Origin: an uncultured Opitutia bacterium
GTDB taxonomy: Bacteria; Verrucomicrobiota; Verrucomicrobiia; Opitutales; Opitutaceae
DNA length: 64,000 bases
Direction of reading: 5' to 3'
NCBI GenBank assembly: GCA_903877135.1
Contig: CAIRCN010000042.1
Location: 62,001-126,000, forward strand
The position numbers and the translations under genes are program-made. The notes beneath the pieces are model-generated. The model was not told where the DNA came from and ran no database searches. It saw only the letters and a list, made by a program, of their open reading frames with translations. How positions within the stretch are numbered: position 1 is the stretch's first letter; every line of letters starts with the position of its first letter. This document shows, piece after piece, positions 1 to 10,124 of this stretch.

Positions 1-207
1 CATGAACGTCTGCGGCTTGACCAAATAGAAGGTGCGGCCCGGACGGGCATCCCAGCGGGCCACCTCAGCTTCGAACTGAGGTTGCGCCTTCCAAGACAGA
101 CTGCGCCGCCGGGCGAACGCCTCGACCACGAGCCAGCCAAGATTATGGCGGGTGTTTTCGTATTCGCGGCCCGGATTGCCGAGCCCGGCAACAAGGGTGA
201 TGGACAT
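1..207 (-). CDS. pth: Peptidyl-tRNA hydrolase (N-terminal 69 residues, cut by window edge)
   Basis: Pth cleaves the ester bond of peptidyl-tRNA released from stalled ribosomes in the cytoplasm. The reading frame starts at the ATG at 207 and runs open off the left edge. The start reads [20 protein letters not shown] followed by HN, which is the family signature GLGNPG-x-Y-x-x-TRHN and includes the catalytic His. A later F-x-LVKPQTFM stretch matches the conserved KPxTxM segment. The gene lies 60 bases downstream of rplY on the same strand, and rplY-pth is a common bacterial pair, so co-transcription is likely. The product is about one third complete here. Confidence 0.93.
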   Translation of the reverse strand, partial: MSITLVAGLGNPGREYENTRHNLGWLVVEAFARRRSLSWKAQPQFEAEVARWDARPGRTFYLVKPQTFM

Positions 208-267
208 GACTCAAAGAACGAACGGGCCGGACCGGCACCGCTAGGCGCCGGACCGAACCGGGAAAAC

Positions 268-1104
268 TTACTTCTTGGCGGGCGCAGCAGGCTTGGCGGC
301 ACCGGCGGCAGGTTTGGCAACAGCAGCGCCAGCGGCCGGCTTAGCAGCGGCACCGGCAGCGGGTTTCGCGCCAGGCGCGGGCTTGGCCCCTGTCGCGGGA
401 GCAGCGCCAGGTTTGGCATCGCCAGCGGGAGCAGCGGCACCAGCAGCGGGAGCGGCAGCACCTTCGACAGGAGCGGCCCCCTCGACCGGAACGGCACCCT
501 CGACCGGAGCGACGGCGACCGTCTCGACGATGATTTCGGCGACCGGTTCGACACAGGAGACGACGGGCTGGCCCTTGGTGTCGAGAAACTCGACGCCGGG
601 CAACGGCTTCAATTCGCCGACCTTGATTGTCTCGCCAACCTTCAGTTCGGTGACATCAACGAAAATCGTCTCGGGAAGATCCTTAGGCAGGCAGCGCACG
701 CGCACCTGGTGCGTGTTCATTTCCAACACGCCACTCTGGTTCTTCACACCGAACGACTCGCCCGTGGTATGCACGGTCACGCGAATCTCGAATTTTTCAT
801 CGGCCTTCACCTCATGCAGGTCCACGTGGAGATATTTGTCGGTCATCGGGTCCCGCTGGATTTCCTGAAGGAAGGACAACGCCTTGTCGGGCTTGTCGGT
901 CCGTTCGAGTTCGACGAGCACGGCGCGGCCGGCGACGGACTTGAGGAGCCGGGTGAACTCCGGGCCATCGATCAGAAGCGATTCCGGGCTCGTGTGCTTG
1001 CCGTAAAGGATCGCGGGAACGCGATTGGCCCTACGCAGGCGACGGGAGGCGCTGCGGCCCGTCTGGGCGCGCGGCGTAACATTGAGTTTGAACTGTTGCT
1101 TCAT
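268..1104 (-). CDS. rplY: 50S ribosomal protein L25 (Ctc type) with long Ala/Pro/Lys tail
   Basis: L25 binds 5S rRNA in the large ribosomal subunit. The 278-residue product starts MKQQFKLNVTPR and carries an N-terminal L25 domain (residues 1-95, with the typical R-x-x-x-x-x-RRLRRANRVPAILYG stretch) followed by the TL5/Ctc C-terminal beta domain (about 95-200). The last 75 or so residues are unusual: a low-complexity run of PVEGA, AAPAAGA and KPAAGA units ending in PAKK. Ctc proteins are normally about 180-220 residues, so the tail is an extension. It is basic and probably disordered; its role is unknown. The composition of this repeat also leaves long spurious frames open on the other strand. 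Confidence 0.93.
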   Translation of the reverse strand: MKQQFKLNVTPRAQTGRSASRRLRRANRVPAILYGKHTSPESLLIDGPEFTRLLKSVAGRAVLVELERTDKPDKALSFLQEIQRDPMTDKYLHVDLHEVKADEKFEIRVTVHTTGESFGVKNQSGVLEMNTHQVRVRCLPKDLPETIFVDVTELKVGETIKVGELKPLPGVEFLDTKGQPVVSCVEPVAEIIVETVAVAPVEGAVPVEGAAPVEGAAAPAAGAAAPAGDAKPGAAPATGAKPAPGAKPAAGAAAKPAAGAAVAKPAAGAAKPAAPAKK

Positions 1105-1474
1105 GGATTTCGTTCCCCCTGTCGCCCCGGAATTGGGGGCAGGCGTAGTGGAAAAGGGGATGAGGTGATAGGATTCGGAACCTCGAAAGCAACCAAAACT
1201 TTTCCCGGAAGTGTTTTCCGCCGATCATGGTCATTCGTTTCCAGGTTGAAAATTACGGCAATAACGCCATTAATTATTGGTCGAAAATATTCATGAACGT
1301 GCCTTCTAGGCCCAGTGATAAAGTTCTTATCGGTTTTTGTAAAGGCGTTTACCAAACCGGCGTCATACTCAAAGAGCCGGGCGCCACCAAATTTGTGGCC
1401 GCCCAATCACTTCCAGAACATTGGCCCGAATGGCATGTCGTAAGCAATAGCAACCGCAGATTCATCCCACTCCC
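1105..1474. other. Intergenic region between rplY and the 1475 gene
   Basis: 370 bases separating two divergent genes, visibly more AT-rich in its middle (about 1245-1345) than the surrounding genes. No convincing protein is seen: the short open frames have no recognisable motifs and overlap each other on both strands. It should hold the rplY promoter (minus) and that of the 1475 gene (plus). The only site I can point to is the sigma-54-like match listed at 1431-1446. Confidence 0.5.
1431..1446 (+). promoter_or_regulatory. Possible sigma-54 (-24/-12) promoter
   Basis: TGGCATGTCGTAAGCA has the GG-N10-GC spacing and the TGGCA-x-G half of the sigma-54 consensus, but it lacks the TT before GC. 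It sits 28 bases before the ATG at 1475, which would place transcription start about 17 bases upstream of the ORF. The window does encode a sigma-54-type activator (48039-49373). A few chance matches of this quality are expected in 128 kb of GC-rich strand, so this is tentative. Confidence 0.25.
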
Positions 1475-1963
1475 ATGAAAACCATAAATCTCACCGCCCT
1501 GGCCCTGGCCACCGGTCTCCTCACCACGGGTGCTTTCGCCCAGAATGCACTCACTCTACCGACGACACCCGCGCCCACCGTCGCCACGGACCCACAACCG
1601 GCGCCGTTTCAAACCGTCTACGCCCCGCAACTGCCGAGTGTTGCAGAGCTGACCAAGGTCGCCGCGGCCCAGGGTCTCGCTATCAAACAGATCATCCAGT
1701 CCGCGCGTGAACTGAGCGTCACCTATCAGTCGACCGATGGGCAGACCAAGACCGTTTCCTATCAACTGCTGGCGAACGCTGGGGTAAATCCCGTCGCAGC
1801 GCCTGCGCCCGCCGAGGTCTATATGACGCCACCTCCCACGGCCTATTACTACGACCCATATTACCCGTATTATTATCCGGGGTATTGGTATCCGCCAGTG
1901 GCCTTTCGCATCGGTTTCGGCTGGGGCGGTGGCCGTGGATATGGACATGGCCATCGTTGGTAA
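1475..1963 (+). CDS. Small exported protein with Pro/Tyr-rich and Gly-rich C-terminus
   Basis: 162 residues. MKTINLTALALATGLLTTGA-FAQ is a clear Sec signal peptide with cleavage after FAQ, so the protein should be periplasmic or surface-exposed. Residues 45-110 form the only region that looks folded (TVYAPQLPSVAELTKVAA and following), with a QSTDGQTKTVSYQLL beta-like stretch. After it comes a Pro-rich linker, a tyrosine/proline run (YYYDPYYPYYYPGYWYPP) and a C-terminus rich in Gly, His and Arg (GWGGGRGYGHGHRW). I do not recognise the family. It stands 49 bases before another envelope protein in the same orientation and is probably co-transcribed with it. Tyr/Pro-rich tails of this type occur in surface or adhesive proteins, but no function can be assigned. 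Confidence 0.75.
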   Translation: MKTINLTALALATGLLTTGAFAQNALTLPTTPAPTVATDPQPAPFQTVYAPQLPSVAELTKVAAAQGLAIKQIIQSARELSVTYQSTDGQTKTVSYQLLANAGVNPVAAPAPAEVYMTPPPTAYYYDPYYPYYYPGYWYPPVAFRIGFGWGGGRGYGHGHRW

Positions 1964-2012
1964 TCCGGCATCACGCACCTCACTTCACCCTTAACTTTCG
2001 CACTTTCACGCC

Positions 2013-2534
2013 ATGAAAAACCTCTCGCTTCTCCTCCCAACGCTGGCGCTGTCCACGCTACTCAGCGGCTGTGTGGGCGTCGGCCCCAACACGCAGCAAG
2101 GCGCCGTCACCGGTGGCGCGCTCGGTGCGCTCGCCGGCGCGGTCCTCGGCAACAACAGTCGCGGCGGCAACGCGCTCGGCGGCGCCCTCCTCGGCGCGGA
2201 ACTGGGCGCGCTCGCCGGCGGGACTTTGGGCAACAGTATCGATCACCAAAACGGCACTTTGTATGACCAACCCCAGGGTTATGCCCCCAGGCGCCATGCG
2301 TATTACGCGCCCCCGCCACCACCGCCCAACCCACCCCAGACCGCGGAAACCGTGCCTCCGGCACCGTCGCCCAACGCGCTTTGGATTTCGGGCTATTGGT
2401 CGTTCGACGGTCGCGCCTACGCTTGGATTGCAGGTCACTGGGAACTGCCGCCTCCGGGCGCCCGAACTTTTGTCGCTGCCCATTGGGAAAGCCAAGGCTC
2501 GCAAAATCGCTTTGTTCCGAGTTACTGGCAGTGA
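2013..2534 (+). CDS. Glycine-zipper lipoprotein with YxWxxGHW repeats (paralogue 1)
   Basis: 173 residues. The N-terminus MKNLSLLLPTLALSTLLSGC is a lipoprotein signal with an LLSGC lipobox, so Cys20 should be lipidated. Residues 28-75 are a glycine zipper with GGALGALAGAVLGNN and GALLGAELGALAGGTLGN, the pattern of the Gly-zipper 2TM (Rick17kDa-like) family that inserts as a helical hairpin. After a Pro-rich linker (PPPPPPNPP) come tandem aromatic repeats: WISGYWSFDGRAYAWIAGHW, then FVAAHWESQ and RFVPSYWQ at the end. This is the YxWxxGHW repeat type known from exported proteins. A paralogue of the same architecture is at 20108-20653. Probable outer-membrane or envelope-stress component; the specific role is unknown. 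Confidence 0.82.
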   Translation: MKNLSLLLPTLALSTLLSGCVGVGPNTQQGAVTGGALGALAGAVLGNNSRGGNALGGALLGAELGALAGGTLGNSIDHQNGTLYDQPQGYAPRRHAYYAPPPPPPNPPQTAETVPPAPSPNALWISGYWSFDGRAYAWIAGHWELPPPGARTFVAAHWESQGSQNRFVPSYWQ

Positions 2535-2601
2535 GCATCGCCAACCACGGCCCGTTTCGAAGCCGTGAGTTCGGCGGTGTCAGGTTCCGACTCTCCCATC
2601 C

Positions 2602-3885
2602 ATGGCTTCAACAACTGACTTTCACGAAAATTCCTCCAACTCTCCTGCCCGCCCAACCGCTGCGACGATCCGCGCCACCCGTCCTTGGATCACCTGGGTG
2701 CTGATCGTCGCCGTCGCATTGGTAATCGGCTATGCGGCCATCGTGCGCCCGCTGTCCCGCCCGGCCGGCCCAACCCGCGCCGGCTTCGGCGCCGGGGCGA
2801 CGCCGGTGACTGCGGAGGCCGCCCGCAAAGCCGACCTCGACGTGCGAATCGTCGCCCTCGGTACCGTCACACCGATTTATACCGTCACCGTGCACAGCCG
2901 CGTGGATGGCGAACTGCAGAAGATTTATTTCACGGAAGGCACGGGCGTCGAGGCCGGCGCTCCGCTCGCTGACCTCGATCCGCGTCCGTTCGAGGTCCAG
3001 AAAATGCAGGCTGAGGCCCAGCTCGCGAAGGACAACGCCCTGCTCGAAAACGCCCGCGTCGATCTTAAGCGTTTCCAAACGCTCCTCGCCCAAGATTCGG
3101 TGGCCGGGCAGCAGGTGGACACCCAGGCCGCCCTCGTGCGCCAGTATGAGGCCGCCATCAAAGTGGATCAGGCGCAAGGCGCCAGCGCCGCCCTCCAGCT
3201 CGCCTACGCGCATATCACGGCGCCAATCACGGGCCGCATCGGCCTGCGCTTCGTGGACCAGGGCAACATCGTCCATGCCTCCGACGCCAACGGCCTCGCC
3301 GTGATTACCCAGCTCCACCCCATCACGGTGCTTTTCTCCATCCCACAGGATGCCATTCCAAAAGTGTTAAAAAATTTCGCTACGGGCGAATCCATGGCCG
3401 TCGAGGCTTTCGACCGCGACGGGCGCACCAAACTGGCTACGGGCAAGCTCGTGACCGTGGACAACCAGATCGATTCCGCCACAGGCACAGTGCGGCTCCG
3501 TGCCGAGTTTGCCAATACCGATGAGACGCTGTTCCCGAACCAATTTGTGAACGTCCAGCTCGTCGTCGAACAGTTGCAGGGGGTGACGGTGGTGCCGACC
3601 GCCGCGGTTCAACGCGGCTCCGTGGGCACCTACGTTTACGTCGTGCACGATCAAAAGACCGTTTCCGTGCGCCCGATCGAGACCGGGCCGTCCGAACGCG
3701 GCGTGATCGCCATCACGAAAGGCCTCGCCCCCGGCGAGGTCGTGGTCGTCGACGGGGTGGACAAGTTGCGCGAGGGTTCAGCCGTCGAGCTCGTGAGCCG
3801 CGAGGCGGGTGCGCCCGCCGCCACCCCGAAGCGGGACCGGTCCGGCAAGCGTCCGTCCGGAGGGGTCGCGCCCGCGTCGCATTAA
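2602..3885 (+). CDS. mdtA: RND efflux periplasmic adaptor (MdtA/AcrA type)
   Basis: Membrane fusion protein linking an inner-membrane RND pump to its outer-membrane channel. The 427-residue product has a cytoplasmic N-terminal stretch, one membrane anchor (about residues 29-48, WITWVLIVAVALVIGYAAIV), the first biotinyl-lipoyl half (TVHSRVDGELQKIYFTEG), a helical hairpin (about 130-205), the second lipoyl half (AHITAPITGRIGLRFVDQG), then beta-barrel and membrane-proximal domains (VVPTAAVQRGSVGTYVYVV). It is anchored by a transmembrane helix and not by a lipid, since no lipobox is seen. It is the first gene of the operon with mdtB, mdtC and the outer-membrane factor. The Arg/Lys-rich C-terminal tail is typical of MdtA-like adaptors. 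Confidence 0.93.
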   Translation: MASTTDFHENSSNSPARPTAATIRATRPWITWVLIVAVALVIGYAAIVRPLSRPAGPTRAGFGAGATPVTAEAARKADLDVRIVALGTVTPIYTVTVHSRVDGELQKIYFTEGTGVEAGAPLADLDPRPFEVQKMQAEAQLAKDNALLENARVDLKRFQTLLAQDSVAGQQVDTQAALVRQYEAAIKVDQAQGASAALQLAYAHITAPITGRIGLRFVDQGNIVHASDANGLAVITQLHPITVLFSIPQDAIPKVLKNFATGESMAVEAFDRDGRTKLATGKLVTVDNQIDSATGTVRLRAEFANTDETLFPNQFVNVQLVVEQLQGVTVVPTAAVQRGSVGTYVYVVHDQKTVSVRPIETGPSERGVIAITKGLAPGEVVVVDGVDKLREGSAVELVSREAGAPAATPKRDRSGKRPSGGVAPASH

Positions 3886-3906
3886 GCCTACCCGCTGCGC
3901 GCTCCC

Positions 3907-6900
3907 GTGAATCCCTCCAAGCCGTTCATTCTGCGACCGGTCGCGACCTCGCTGTTCATGGTCGCGATTTTACTGGCCGGCGCCGTCGCCTACCGCCTGT
4001 TGCCCATCTCGGCGCTGCCGCAGGTCGATTATCCGACGATCCAGGTCGTCACGCTCTATCCCGGAGCCAGCCCCGAGGTCATCACCTCGTCCATCACCGC
4101 CCCGCTGGAGCGTCAGTTTGGCCAGATGCCCGGCCTCGCCCGCATGGCCTCGACTAGCTCGGGCGGCGCCTCGATGATCACGCTGACCTTCAGCCTCGAT
4201 CTGACCCTCGATGTCGCCGAGCAGGAAGTGCAGGCCGCGATCAACGCCGCCTCAAATCTCCTCCCCGTCGATCTGCCCACGCCGCCGATCTACAACAAGG
4301 TCAACCCCGCCGACGCGCCGATTCTCACCCTCGGCATCACCTCATCAACGATCCCGCTGCCGCAAGTCGAGGACTTGGTCGACACCCGGCTCGCGCAGAA
4401 ACTTTCCCAGATCGCCGGCGTGGGCCTGGTGAGCATCAGCGGCGGCCAGCGCCCCGCCGTGCGCGTGCAGGCGGACCCACGCGCCCTCTCCGCGCACGGA
4501 CTGACGCTTGACGATGTGCGGACCGCCATCGGCGCGGCGAACGTCAACCAAGCCAAGGGCAGCTTCGACGGCCCCACACGCGCCTCGACCATCGACGCCA
4601 ACGACCAGCTCAAGTCGGTTTCAGACTACGAGAAAATGATCGTCGCCTACCGCAACGGCGCGCCCATTCGCCTGAGCGATGTGGCCGCGGTTGTGAACAG
4701 CGCGGAAAACGTCCAGCTCGCCGCCTGGGCCAACGACCGCGCCGCCATCATCCTGAACATCCAGCGCCAGCCCGGTGCCAACGTCATCGCCGTGGTCGAC
4801 CGTATCAATCAATTGCTGCCCAGTCTGCAGTCGGGCCTGCCTGCCTCCGTCGAGGTCATCCCGCTGACCGACCGCACCGTGACGATTCGCGCCTCGGTGG
4901 AGGACGTGCAGGTCGAGCTGTGCATCGCCGTCGCCCTCGTGGTGATGGTCGTGTTTCTTTTCCTACGCAACATTCCCGCGACGATCATTCCCGGCGTCGC
5001 CGTCCCGCTCTCGCTCGTGGGCACCTTCGGCGTGATCTACCTCGCCGGCTTCAGCATCAACAACCTCACGCTGATGGCGCTGACCATCGCCACCGGCTTC
5101 GTCGTGGACGACGCCATTGTGATGATCGAAAACATCTCGCGCTACATCGAGGAAGGGATGCCGCCGCTCGAAGCCTCGCTGAAAGGCGCCGAGCAGATCG
5201 GCTTCACCATCATCTCGCTCACGGTGTCGCTCATCGCCGTGTTGATTCCGCTGCTGTTCATGGGCGACGTCGTCGGCCGGCTCTTCCGCGAGTTCGCCAT
5301 CACGCTCGCCGTGTCGATCCTTATCTCGGCGGTGGTGTCGCTGACGCTCACGCCGATGATGTGTGCCAAGCTCCTGCACCACACCCCGGAGGAGAAACAG
5401 GGTCGTTTTTTCCGCGCGAGCGGCCGGTCCCTCGAAGCAGTGATCGCACGCTACGCCACGATGCTCCAATGGGTGCTCAGGCACCAGGTGCTCACCCTCG
5501 GCGTCGCCATCGGTACGCTGCTGCTCACCGTCGTGCTTTACGTCGTCATTCCGAAAGGCTTTTTCCCGGTGCAGGACACGGGTGCCATTCAGGGCGTCTC
5601 GCAGGCCGCGCAGTCGATCTCCTTCACCGCGATGGCGGAGCGCCAGCAGGCGCTGGGCCGCGTGATTCTGGCCGACCAGGATGTCTCTAGCCTGTCCTCC
5701 TACATCGGCGTCGACGGGACAAATTCGACGCTCAACAGCGGGCGCATCATGATCAACCTCAAGCCGCAGCACGACCGCAAGAGCAGCGCGAGCCAGGTCA
5801 TCCGCCGGCTCCAGCCCAAGCTCGCCGCGCTGCCCGGCATCACGCTCTATCTGCAACCCGTGCAGGATCTCTCGATCGAGAGCACGGTCAGCCGCACCCA
5901 ATACCAGTTCAGCGTCGAGTCGGCGAATCCCGACGAGCTCGCCCTCTGGGTCAACCGCCTTGTCGAGACCCTCGGCAAACTGCCGGCCCTCGCCGACGTC
6001 GCCAGCGACCTCCAGAGTGAGGGCCTCCAAGCCTACCTCGACATCGACCGCGACTCGGCCGCGCGCCTCGGCGTCACGGTCGCCGCCATCGACAACGCCC
6101 TCTACAACGCCTTCGGCCAGCGCCTCGTCTCGACGATCTTCACCCAGGCCAACCAGTATCGTGTGGTCCTCGAGGCACCGCCCGCGCTCCAGCGCGGCCT
6201 CGCCGCGCTCGACAACATCTATGTCACCTCCGCCACCGGCGCGCAGGTGCGGTTGACGGCCGTGGCCAAGGTCAGCGAACGTCATGCGCCGCTCGTGATC
6301 AACCACGTCGCCCAGTTTCCCGCCGCCACTGTCTCGTTCAACCTCACCCCGGGTTATTCACTGGGCGACGCGGTGCAGGCCATCGAAGCCAGCGAGCATG
6401 AAATGGGCGTGCCGCCCAGCGTCCGGTTGAGTTTCCAAGGCGCGGCGGAAGAGTTCAGCGCTTCTCTGACCAACACACTTTTTCTGATCATCGCCGCCAT
6501 CATCACGATGTATATCGTCCTGGGCGTGCTCTACGAGAGCTACATCCACCCCATCACGATTCTCTCGACACTCCCCTCGGCGGGCGTCGGCGCCCTGCTG
6601 GCGTTGCAGCTTGCGAAAACCGACCTCGGCATGATCGGCATTATCGGCATCATTCTGCTCATCGGCATCGTGAAGAAAAACGCGATCATGATGATCGACT
6701 TTGCTCTGCAGGCGGAACGCGACCACGGCATGGCCCCGGCGGAGGCGATTTATCAAGCCTGCCTGCTGCGGTTCCGCCCGATCATGATGACCACGCTGGC
6801 GGCGCTGCTCGGTGCCCTGCCGCTCATGCTCGGCACGGGCGTAGGCTCGGAACTGCGCAATCCCCTCGGCATCACGATGGTGGGCGGCCTCATTTTCAGC

Positions 6901-7008
6901 CAGATGCTGACCCTCTTCACCACGCCGGTCATCTACCTGATGTTTGACCGCCTGTCCCGCCGGTTCCGGCAAGAACAACCTGTGGCAGCGGCCGTCGCCG
7001 TGTTATGA
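3907..7008 (+). CDS. mdtB: RND multidrug efflux pump subunit MdtB
   Basis: Inner-membrane proton-driven exporter, normally working as a heteromultimer with MdtC. 1033 residues, the family's usual length. It starts at GTG 3907 ([20 protein letters not shown]). MdtB-specific blocks are present: [53 protein letters not shown]. The proton relay is intact, with the TM4 pair DD in [13 protein letters not shown] and the TM10 Lys in [14 protein letters not shown]. Twelve membrane spans and two large periplasmic loops are apparent. It begins 21 bases after mdtA and overlaps the start of mdtC by 4 bases, so the two pump subunits are translationally coupled. Confidence 0.96.
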   Translation: MNPSKPFILRPVATSLFMVAILLAGAVAYRLLPISALPQVDYPTIQVVTLYPGASPEVITSSITAPLERQFGQMPGLARMASTSSGGASMITLTFSLDLTLDVAEQEVQAAINAASNLLPVDLPTPPIYNKVNPADAPILTLGITSSTIPLPQVEDLVDTRLAQKLSQIAGVGLVSISGGQRPAVRVQADPRALSAHGLTLDDVRTAIGAANVNQAKGSFDGPTRASTIDANDQLKSVSDYEKMIVAYRNGAPIRLSDVAAVVNSAENVQLAAWANDRAAIILNIQRQPGANVIAVVDRINQLLPSLQSGLPASVEVIPLTDRTVTIRASVEDVQVELCIAVALVVMVVFLFLRNIPATIIPGVAVPLSLVGTFGVIYLAGFSINNLTLMALTIATGFVVDDAIVMIENISRYIEEGMPPLEASLKGAEQIGFTIISLTVSLIAVLIPLLFMGDVVGRLFREFAITLAVSILISAVVSLTLTPMMCAKLLHHTPEEKQGRFFRASGRSLEAVIARYATMLQWVLRHQVLTLGVAIGTLLLTVVLYVVIPKGFFPVQDTGAIQGVSQAAQSISFTAMAERQQALGRVILADQDVSSLSSYIGVDGTNSTLNSGRIMINLKPQHDRKSSASQVIRRLQPKLAALPGITLYLQPVQDLSIESTVSRTQYQFSVESANPDELALWVNRLVETLGKLPALADVASDLQSEGLQAYLDIDRDSAARLGVTVAAIDNALYNAFGQRLVSTIFTQANQYRVVLEAPPALQRGLAALDNIYVTSATGAQVRLTAVAKVSERHAPLVINHVAQFPAATVSFNLTPGYSLGDAVQAIEASEHEMGVPPSVRLSFQGAAEEFSASLTNTLFLIIAAIITMYIVLGVLYESYIHPITILSTLPSAGVGALLALQLAKTDLGMIGIIGIILLIGIVKKNAIMMIDFALQAERDHGMAPAEAIYQACLLRFRPIMMTTLAALLGALPLMLGTGVGSELRNPLGITMVGGLIFSQMLTLFTTPVIYLMFDRLSRRFRQEQPVAAAVAVL

Positions 7009-10000
7009 GCCTGTCCGAGCCCTTCATCCGCCGGCCCGTGGCCACGACGCTGCTCACTGTCGGCGTCGCGCTGGCGGGCATGCTGGCGTTCAGCCTGCTG
7101 CCGGTGTCGCCGCTGCCGCAGGTGGATTTCCCGACCATATCTGTTTCCGCCAACCTGCCCGGGGCGAGTCCGGAAACCATGGCCTCCACTGTCGCCACGC
7201 CGCTGGAGCGCTCACTCGGCCGCATCGCCGGCGTGACCGAGATGACTTCGTCCAGTTCGCTCGGATCAACCAACATCAACCTGCAGTTTGACCTCAGCCG
7301 CGACATCGACGGCGCCGCCCGCGACGTGCAGGGCGCCATCAATGCTGCCCGCAGCCTGCTTCCAACCGGACTGCCCAGCAACCCCACCTACCGCAAGTCC
7401 AACCCGTCGGACACGCCGGTAATGATTCTCACCCTGACGTCCGACACGCTCGACCAGGGCCAGATGTATGACTCGGCTTCCACCATCCTAGCCCAGGCCC
7501 TCGCGCAAGTGCAGGGCGTCGGGCAGGTTGATGTCGGCGGCAGTTCGCTGCCGGCCGTGCGGGTCGAACTCAATCCCACGGCGCTCAATCGCTATGGCAT
7601 CGGGACCGCGACCGTCCGTGCGGCGATTGCGACGACCAACGCCAACCGCCCGAAAGGCTCGCTCGATGGCGAATCCCGGCACTGGCAAATCGCCGCCAAC
7701 GATCAGGCCAAGAAGGCGGCGGACTACCGCCCGATCATCGTGGCTTACCGCAAGGGCGCGGCCGTGCGCCTGAGCGAAGTCGCGACCCTGACCGATTCAG
7801 TGCAGGACTTGCGCAACGCGGGGATGTCGGATGGCAAACCGGCGGTGCTCCTGCTTGTCCGCCGCCAGCCGGGCGCGAACGTCATCGCAACTGTGAACCG
7901 CGTGAAGGCAATTTTGCCCATGCTGCGGGCCTCGGTTCCTGCGACCATCAAGCTTGAAGTCACCGCCGATACCACGACGACCATTCGCGCCTCCCTGCGC
8001 GGGGTCGAAACCACCCTCGTGATCTCGATCGCGCTCGTAATCATGGTGGTGTTTCTCTTTCTGCGCCGCTGGCGGGCCGCCGTCATCCCCGCCGTTGCCG
8101 TGCCCGTCTCGCTGATCGGCACTTTTGGCATCATGTATCTCTGCGATTACAGCCTCGACAACCTCTCGCTCATGGCGCTGACGATCGCCACAGGCTTTGT
8201 CGTCGACGACGCCGTTGTTGTGCTGGAAAACGTCTCGCGCCATCTCGAGGCCGGCATGTCCCCGCTGGCCGCGTCCTTGCAGGGCGCACGGGAGGTCGGC
8301 TTCACGGTGGTCTCGATGAGCATCTCGCTCGTCGCGGTCTTCGTGCCCATTCTGATGATGGGCGGAATCATCGGCCGCCTGTTCCGCGAATTCGCCGTCA
8401 CGCTCTCCGCCGCGATTCTGGTCTCCCTTGTCGTCTCCCTCACTGCGACGCCGATGATGTGCGCCCGCATCCTTCGGCCGGAGAGCGAGGAAAAGCCCGG
8501 GCGCCTGTCCCGCTTCATCGAGCGGAGGTTTGCCCGGCTGCTGCAGTTTTACGAGCGGACGCTGCAGTGGGCCCTGGGGCACCGTCTGATCATGCTCGTC
8601 GCTCTGCTCGGCACCATAGTGCTCAACGTCTGGCTCTACGTGATTGTGCCCAAGGGATTCATGCCCCAGCAGGACACCGGGCGCATCAACGGCAACCTTG
8701 TGGCCGACCAGAGCATTTCTTTCCAAGCGATGCAGCAAAAACTGGCTGCCTTCGTCGCCATCCTGCGCGCTGACCCCGCCGTTGAGCATGTGGTCGCCTT
8801 CACCGGCGGCGGCCAGCGCAACAGCGCGTTCTTCTTCGTGATGCTCAAGCCTGTGGCAGTGCGCAAAATCTCCGCCGACCTCGTCATCGCGCGGCTGCGC
8901 CGGCAACTCGCCCATCAGCCCGGCGCCACCCTCTTCCTGCAAGCCTCTCAGGATGTGCGCGTCGGCAGCCGCCGTGCCAATGCCCAGTATCAATACACCC
9001 TGAGCGCCGACGATCTCGGCGAACTCCGGGCCTGGGAGCCGCGCATTCGGCAGGCCCTGAGCGCAGTGCCCCAGATCGTCGATGTGAGCACCGACGCTCA
9101 GGATCTGGGTCTCCAAACCTCGCTCGTAATCGATCGCGATGCCGCCACGCACCTCGGCGTCAACATCGCCCAACTCGACTCCACGCTCAACGACCTCTTC
9201 GGCCAGCGCCAGGTGTCCACCATCTACAATCCGTTGAACCAATATCATGTTGTGATGGAGGTCGCTCCGACCTACTGGCAAAATCCGACTGAGCTGGACA
9301 ACACCTACGTCATGTCCGCCAGCGGTGCCATGGTGCCGCTCTCCGCCTTCTCCCGCTGGCAGCCCACCAACACCTCGCTCGCGGTCAGCCATCAGGGGCA
9401 GTTTGTCGCCACCACAGTGTCGTTCAACCTCCCGCCGGGCGCCTCGCTCTCCACCGCCTCCCGCGCCGTTGAAAATGCCCTCCAACGCATCGGCGTCCCC
9501 TCCTCAATTCACGGCAGCTTCTCAGGCACGGCGCAGGCCTTCCAGTCCTCGCTCGCCAATCAGCCCCTGCTCATCCTCGCCGCGCTTGTGACGGTTTACC
9601 TCGTGCTCGGCATTCTCTACGAAAGCCTGATCCACCCGCTGACGATCATCTCGACGCTACCCTCCGCCGGCGGCGGCGCCATTCTCGCGCTGCTCGTCAC
9701 CGGCACGGACTTTACGATCATCGCCCTGATCGGTGTTATTCTGCTCATAGGCATCGTGAAGAAAAACGCGATCCTGATGATCGACTTCGCAATTTCCGAA
9801 CGCCGCCGCTCCGGTGCCACGGCCGAGGACGCCATCTACCGCGCCTGCGTACTGCGTTTCCGCCCGATTCTCATGACCACCATGGCGGCCCTGTTCGGCG
9901 CCGTGCCTCTGGCCATCGGCCATGGCGATGGGGCGGAACTGCGGCAACCGCTCGGCATCGCCATCGTCGGCGGGCTGGTCGTGAGCCAGGTGATGACCCT

Positions 10001-10124
10001 TTACACCACACCCGTGGTTTACCTCTACATGGAGCGGCTGGGCGCCTGGAGCCGCCGCCTGTGGCGTCAGCGCCACCCCGCCGCCGCCCTCCCGTCCCTG
10101 CCCGCCAGCCAGCCCATCTCATGA
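7005..10124 (+). CDS. mdtC: RND multidrug efflux pump subunit MdtC
   Basis: Second RND pump subunit, 1039 residues, partner of MdtB. MdtC-type blocks are seen: [35 protein letters not shown]-type sequence (here [15 protein letters not shown]), [16 protein letters not shown], and [15 protein letters not shown]. The relay residues are conserved: DD in [13 protein letters not shown] and the TM10 Lys in [14 protein letters not shown]. The start ATG overlaps the mdtB stop (ATGA), and its own stop overlaps the start of the outer-membrane factor in the same way. Two distinct RND subunits in one operon, kept as a true MdtB/MdtC pair, indicate a heterotrimeric pump. Substrates cannot be read from sequence; MdtABC relatives export bile salts, novobiocin and metal-chelating compounds. 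Confidence 0.96.
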   Translation: MSLSEPFIRRPVATTLLTVGVALAGMLAFSLLPVSPLPQVDFPTISVSANLPGASPETMASTVATPLERSLGRIAGVTEMTSSSSLGSTNINLQFDLSRDIDGAARDVQGAINAARSLLPTGLPSNPTYRKSNPSDTPVMILTLTSDTLDQGQMYDSASTILAQALAQVQGVGQVDVGGSSLPAVRVELNPTALNRYGIGTATVRAAIATTNANRPKGSLDGESRHWQIAANDQAKKAADYRPIIVAYRKGAAVRLSEVATLTDSVQDLRNAGMSDGKPAVLLLVRRQPGANVIATVNRVKAILPMLRASVPATIKLEVTADTTTTIRASLRGVETTLVISIALVIMVVFLFLRRWRAAVIPAVAVPVSLIGTFGIMYLCDYSLDNLSLMALTIATGFVVDDAVVVLENVSRHLEAGMSPLAASLQGAREVGFTVVSMSISLVAVFVPILMMGGIIGRLFREFAVTLSAAILVSLVVSLTATPMMCARILRPESEEKPGRLSRFIERRFARLLQFYERTLQWALGHRLIMLVALLGTIVLNVWLYVIVPKGFMPQQDTGRINGNLVADQSISFQAMQQKLAAFVAILRADPAVEHVVAFTGGGQRNSAFFFVMLKPVAVRKISADLVIARLRRQLAHQPGATLFLQASQDVRVGSRRANAQYQYTLSADDLGELRAWEPRIRQALSAVPQIVDVSTDAQDLGLQTSLVIDRDAATHLGVNIAQLDSTLNDLFGQRQVSTIYNPLNQYHVVMEVAPTYWQNPTELDNTYVMSASGAMVPLSAFSRWQPTNTSLAVSHQGQFVATTVSFNLPPGASLSTASRAVENALQRIGVPSSIHGSFSGTAQAFQSSLANQPLLILAALVTVYLVLGILYESLIHPLTIISTLPSAGGGAILALLVTGTDFTIIALIGVILLIGIVKKNAILMIDFAISERRRSGATAEDAIYRACVLRFRPILMTTMAALFGAVPLAIGHGDGAELRQPLGIAIVGGLVVSQVMTLYTTPVVYLYMERLGAWSRRLWRQRHPAAALPSLPASQPIS

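Noticed and set aside
82-1296. Long plus-strand open frames opposite rplY (404 and 197 codons)
   Set aside because: Products are low-complexity artefacts of the Ala/Pro tail of L25 read on the other strand; no start context or motif.
1227-1478. 83-codon plus-strand ORF upstream of the 1475 gene
   Set aside because: No motif, overlaps the next start, AT-rich intergenic composition.
4963-6306. 447-codon minus-strand frame inside mdtB (and a 562-codon one at 7797-9485 inside mdtC)
   Set aside because: Rich in Arg, Asp, Gly and His with no domain; mdtB and mdtC are unmistakable on the plus strand.
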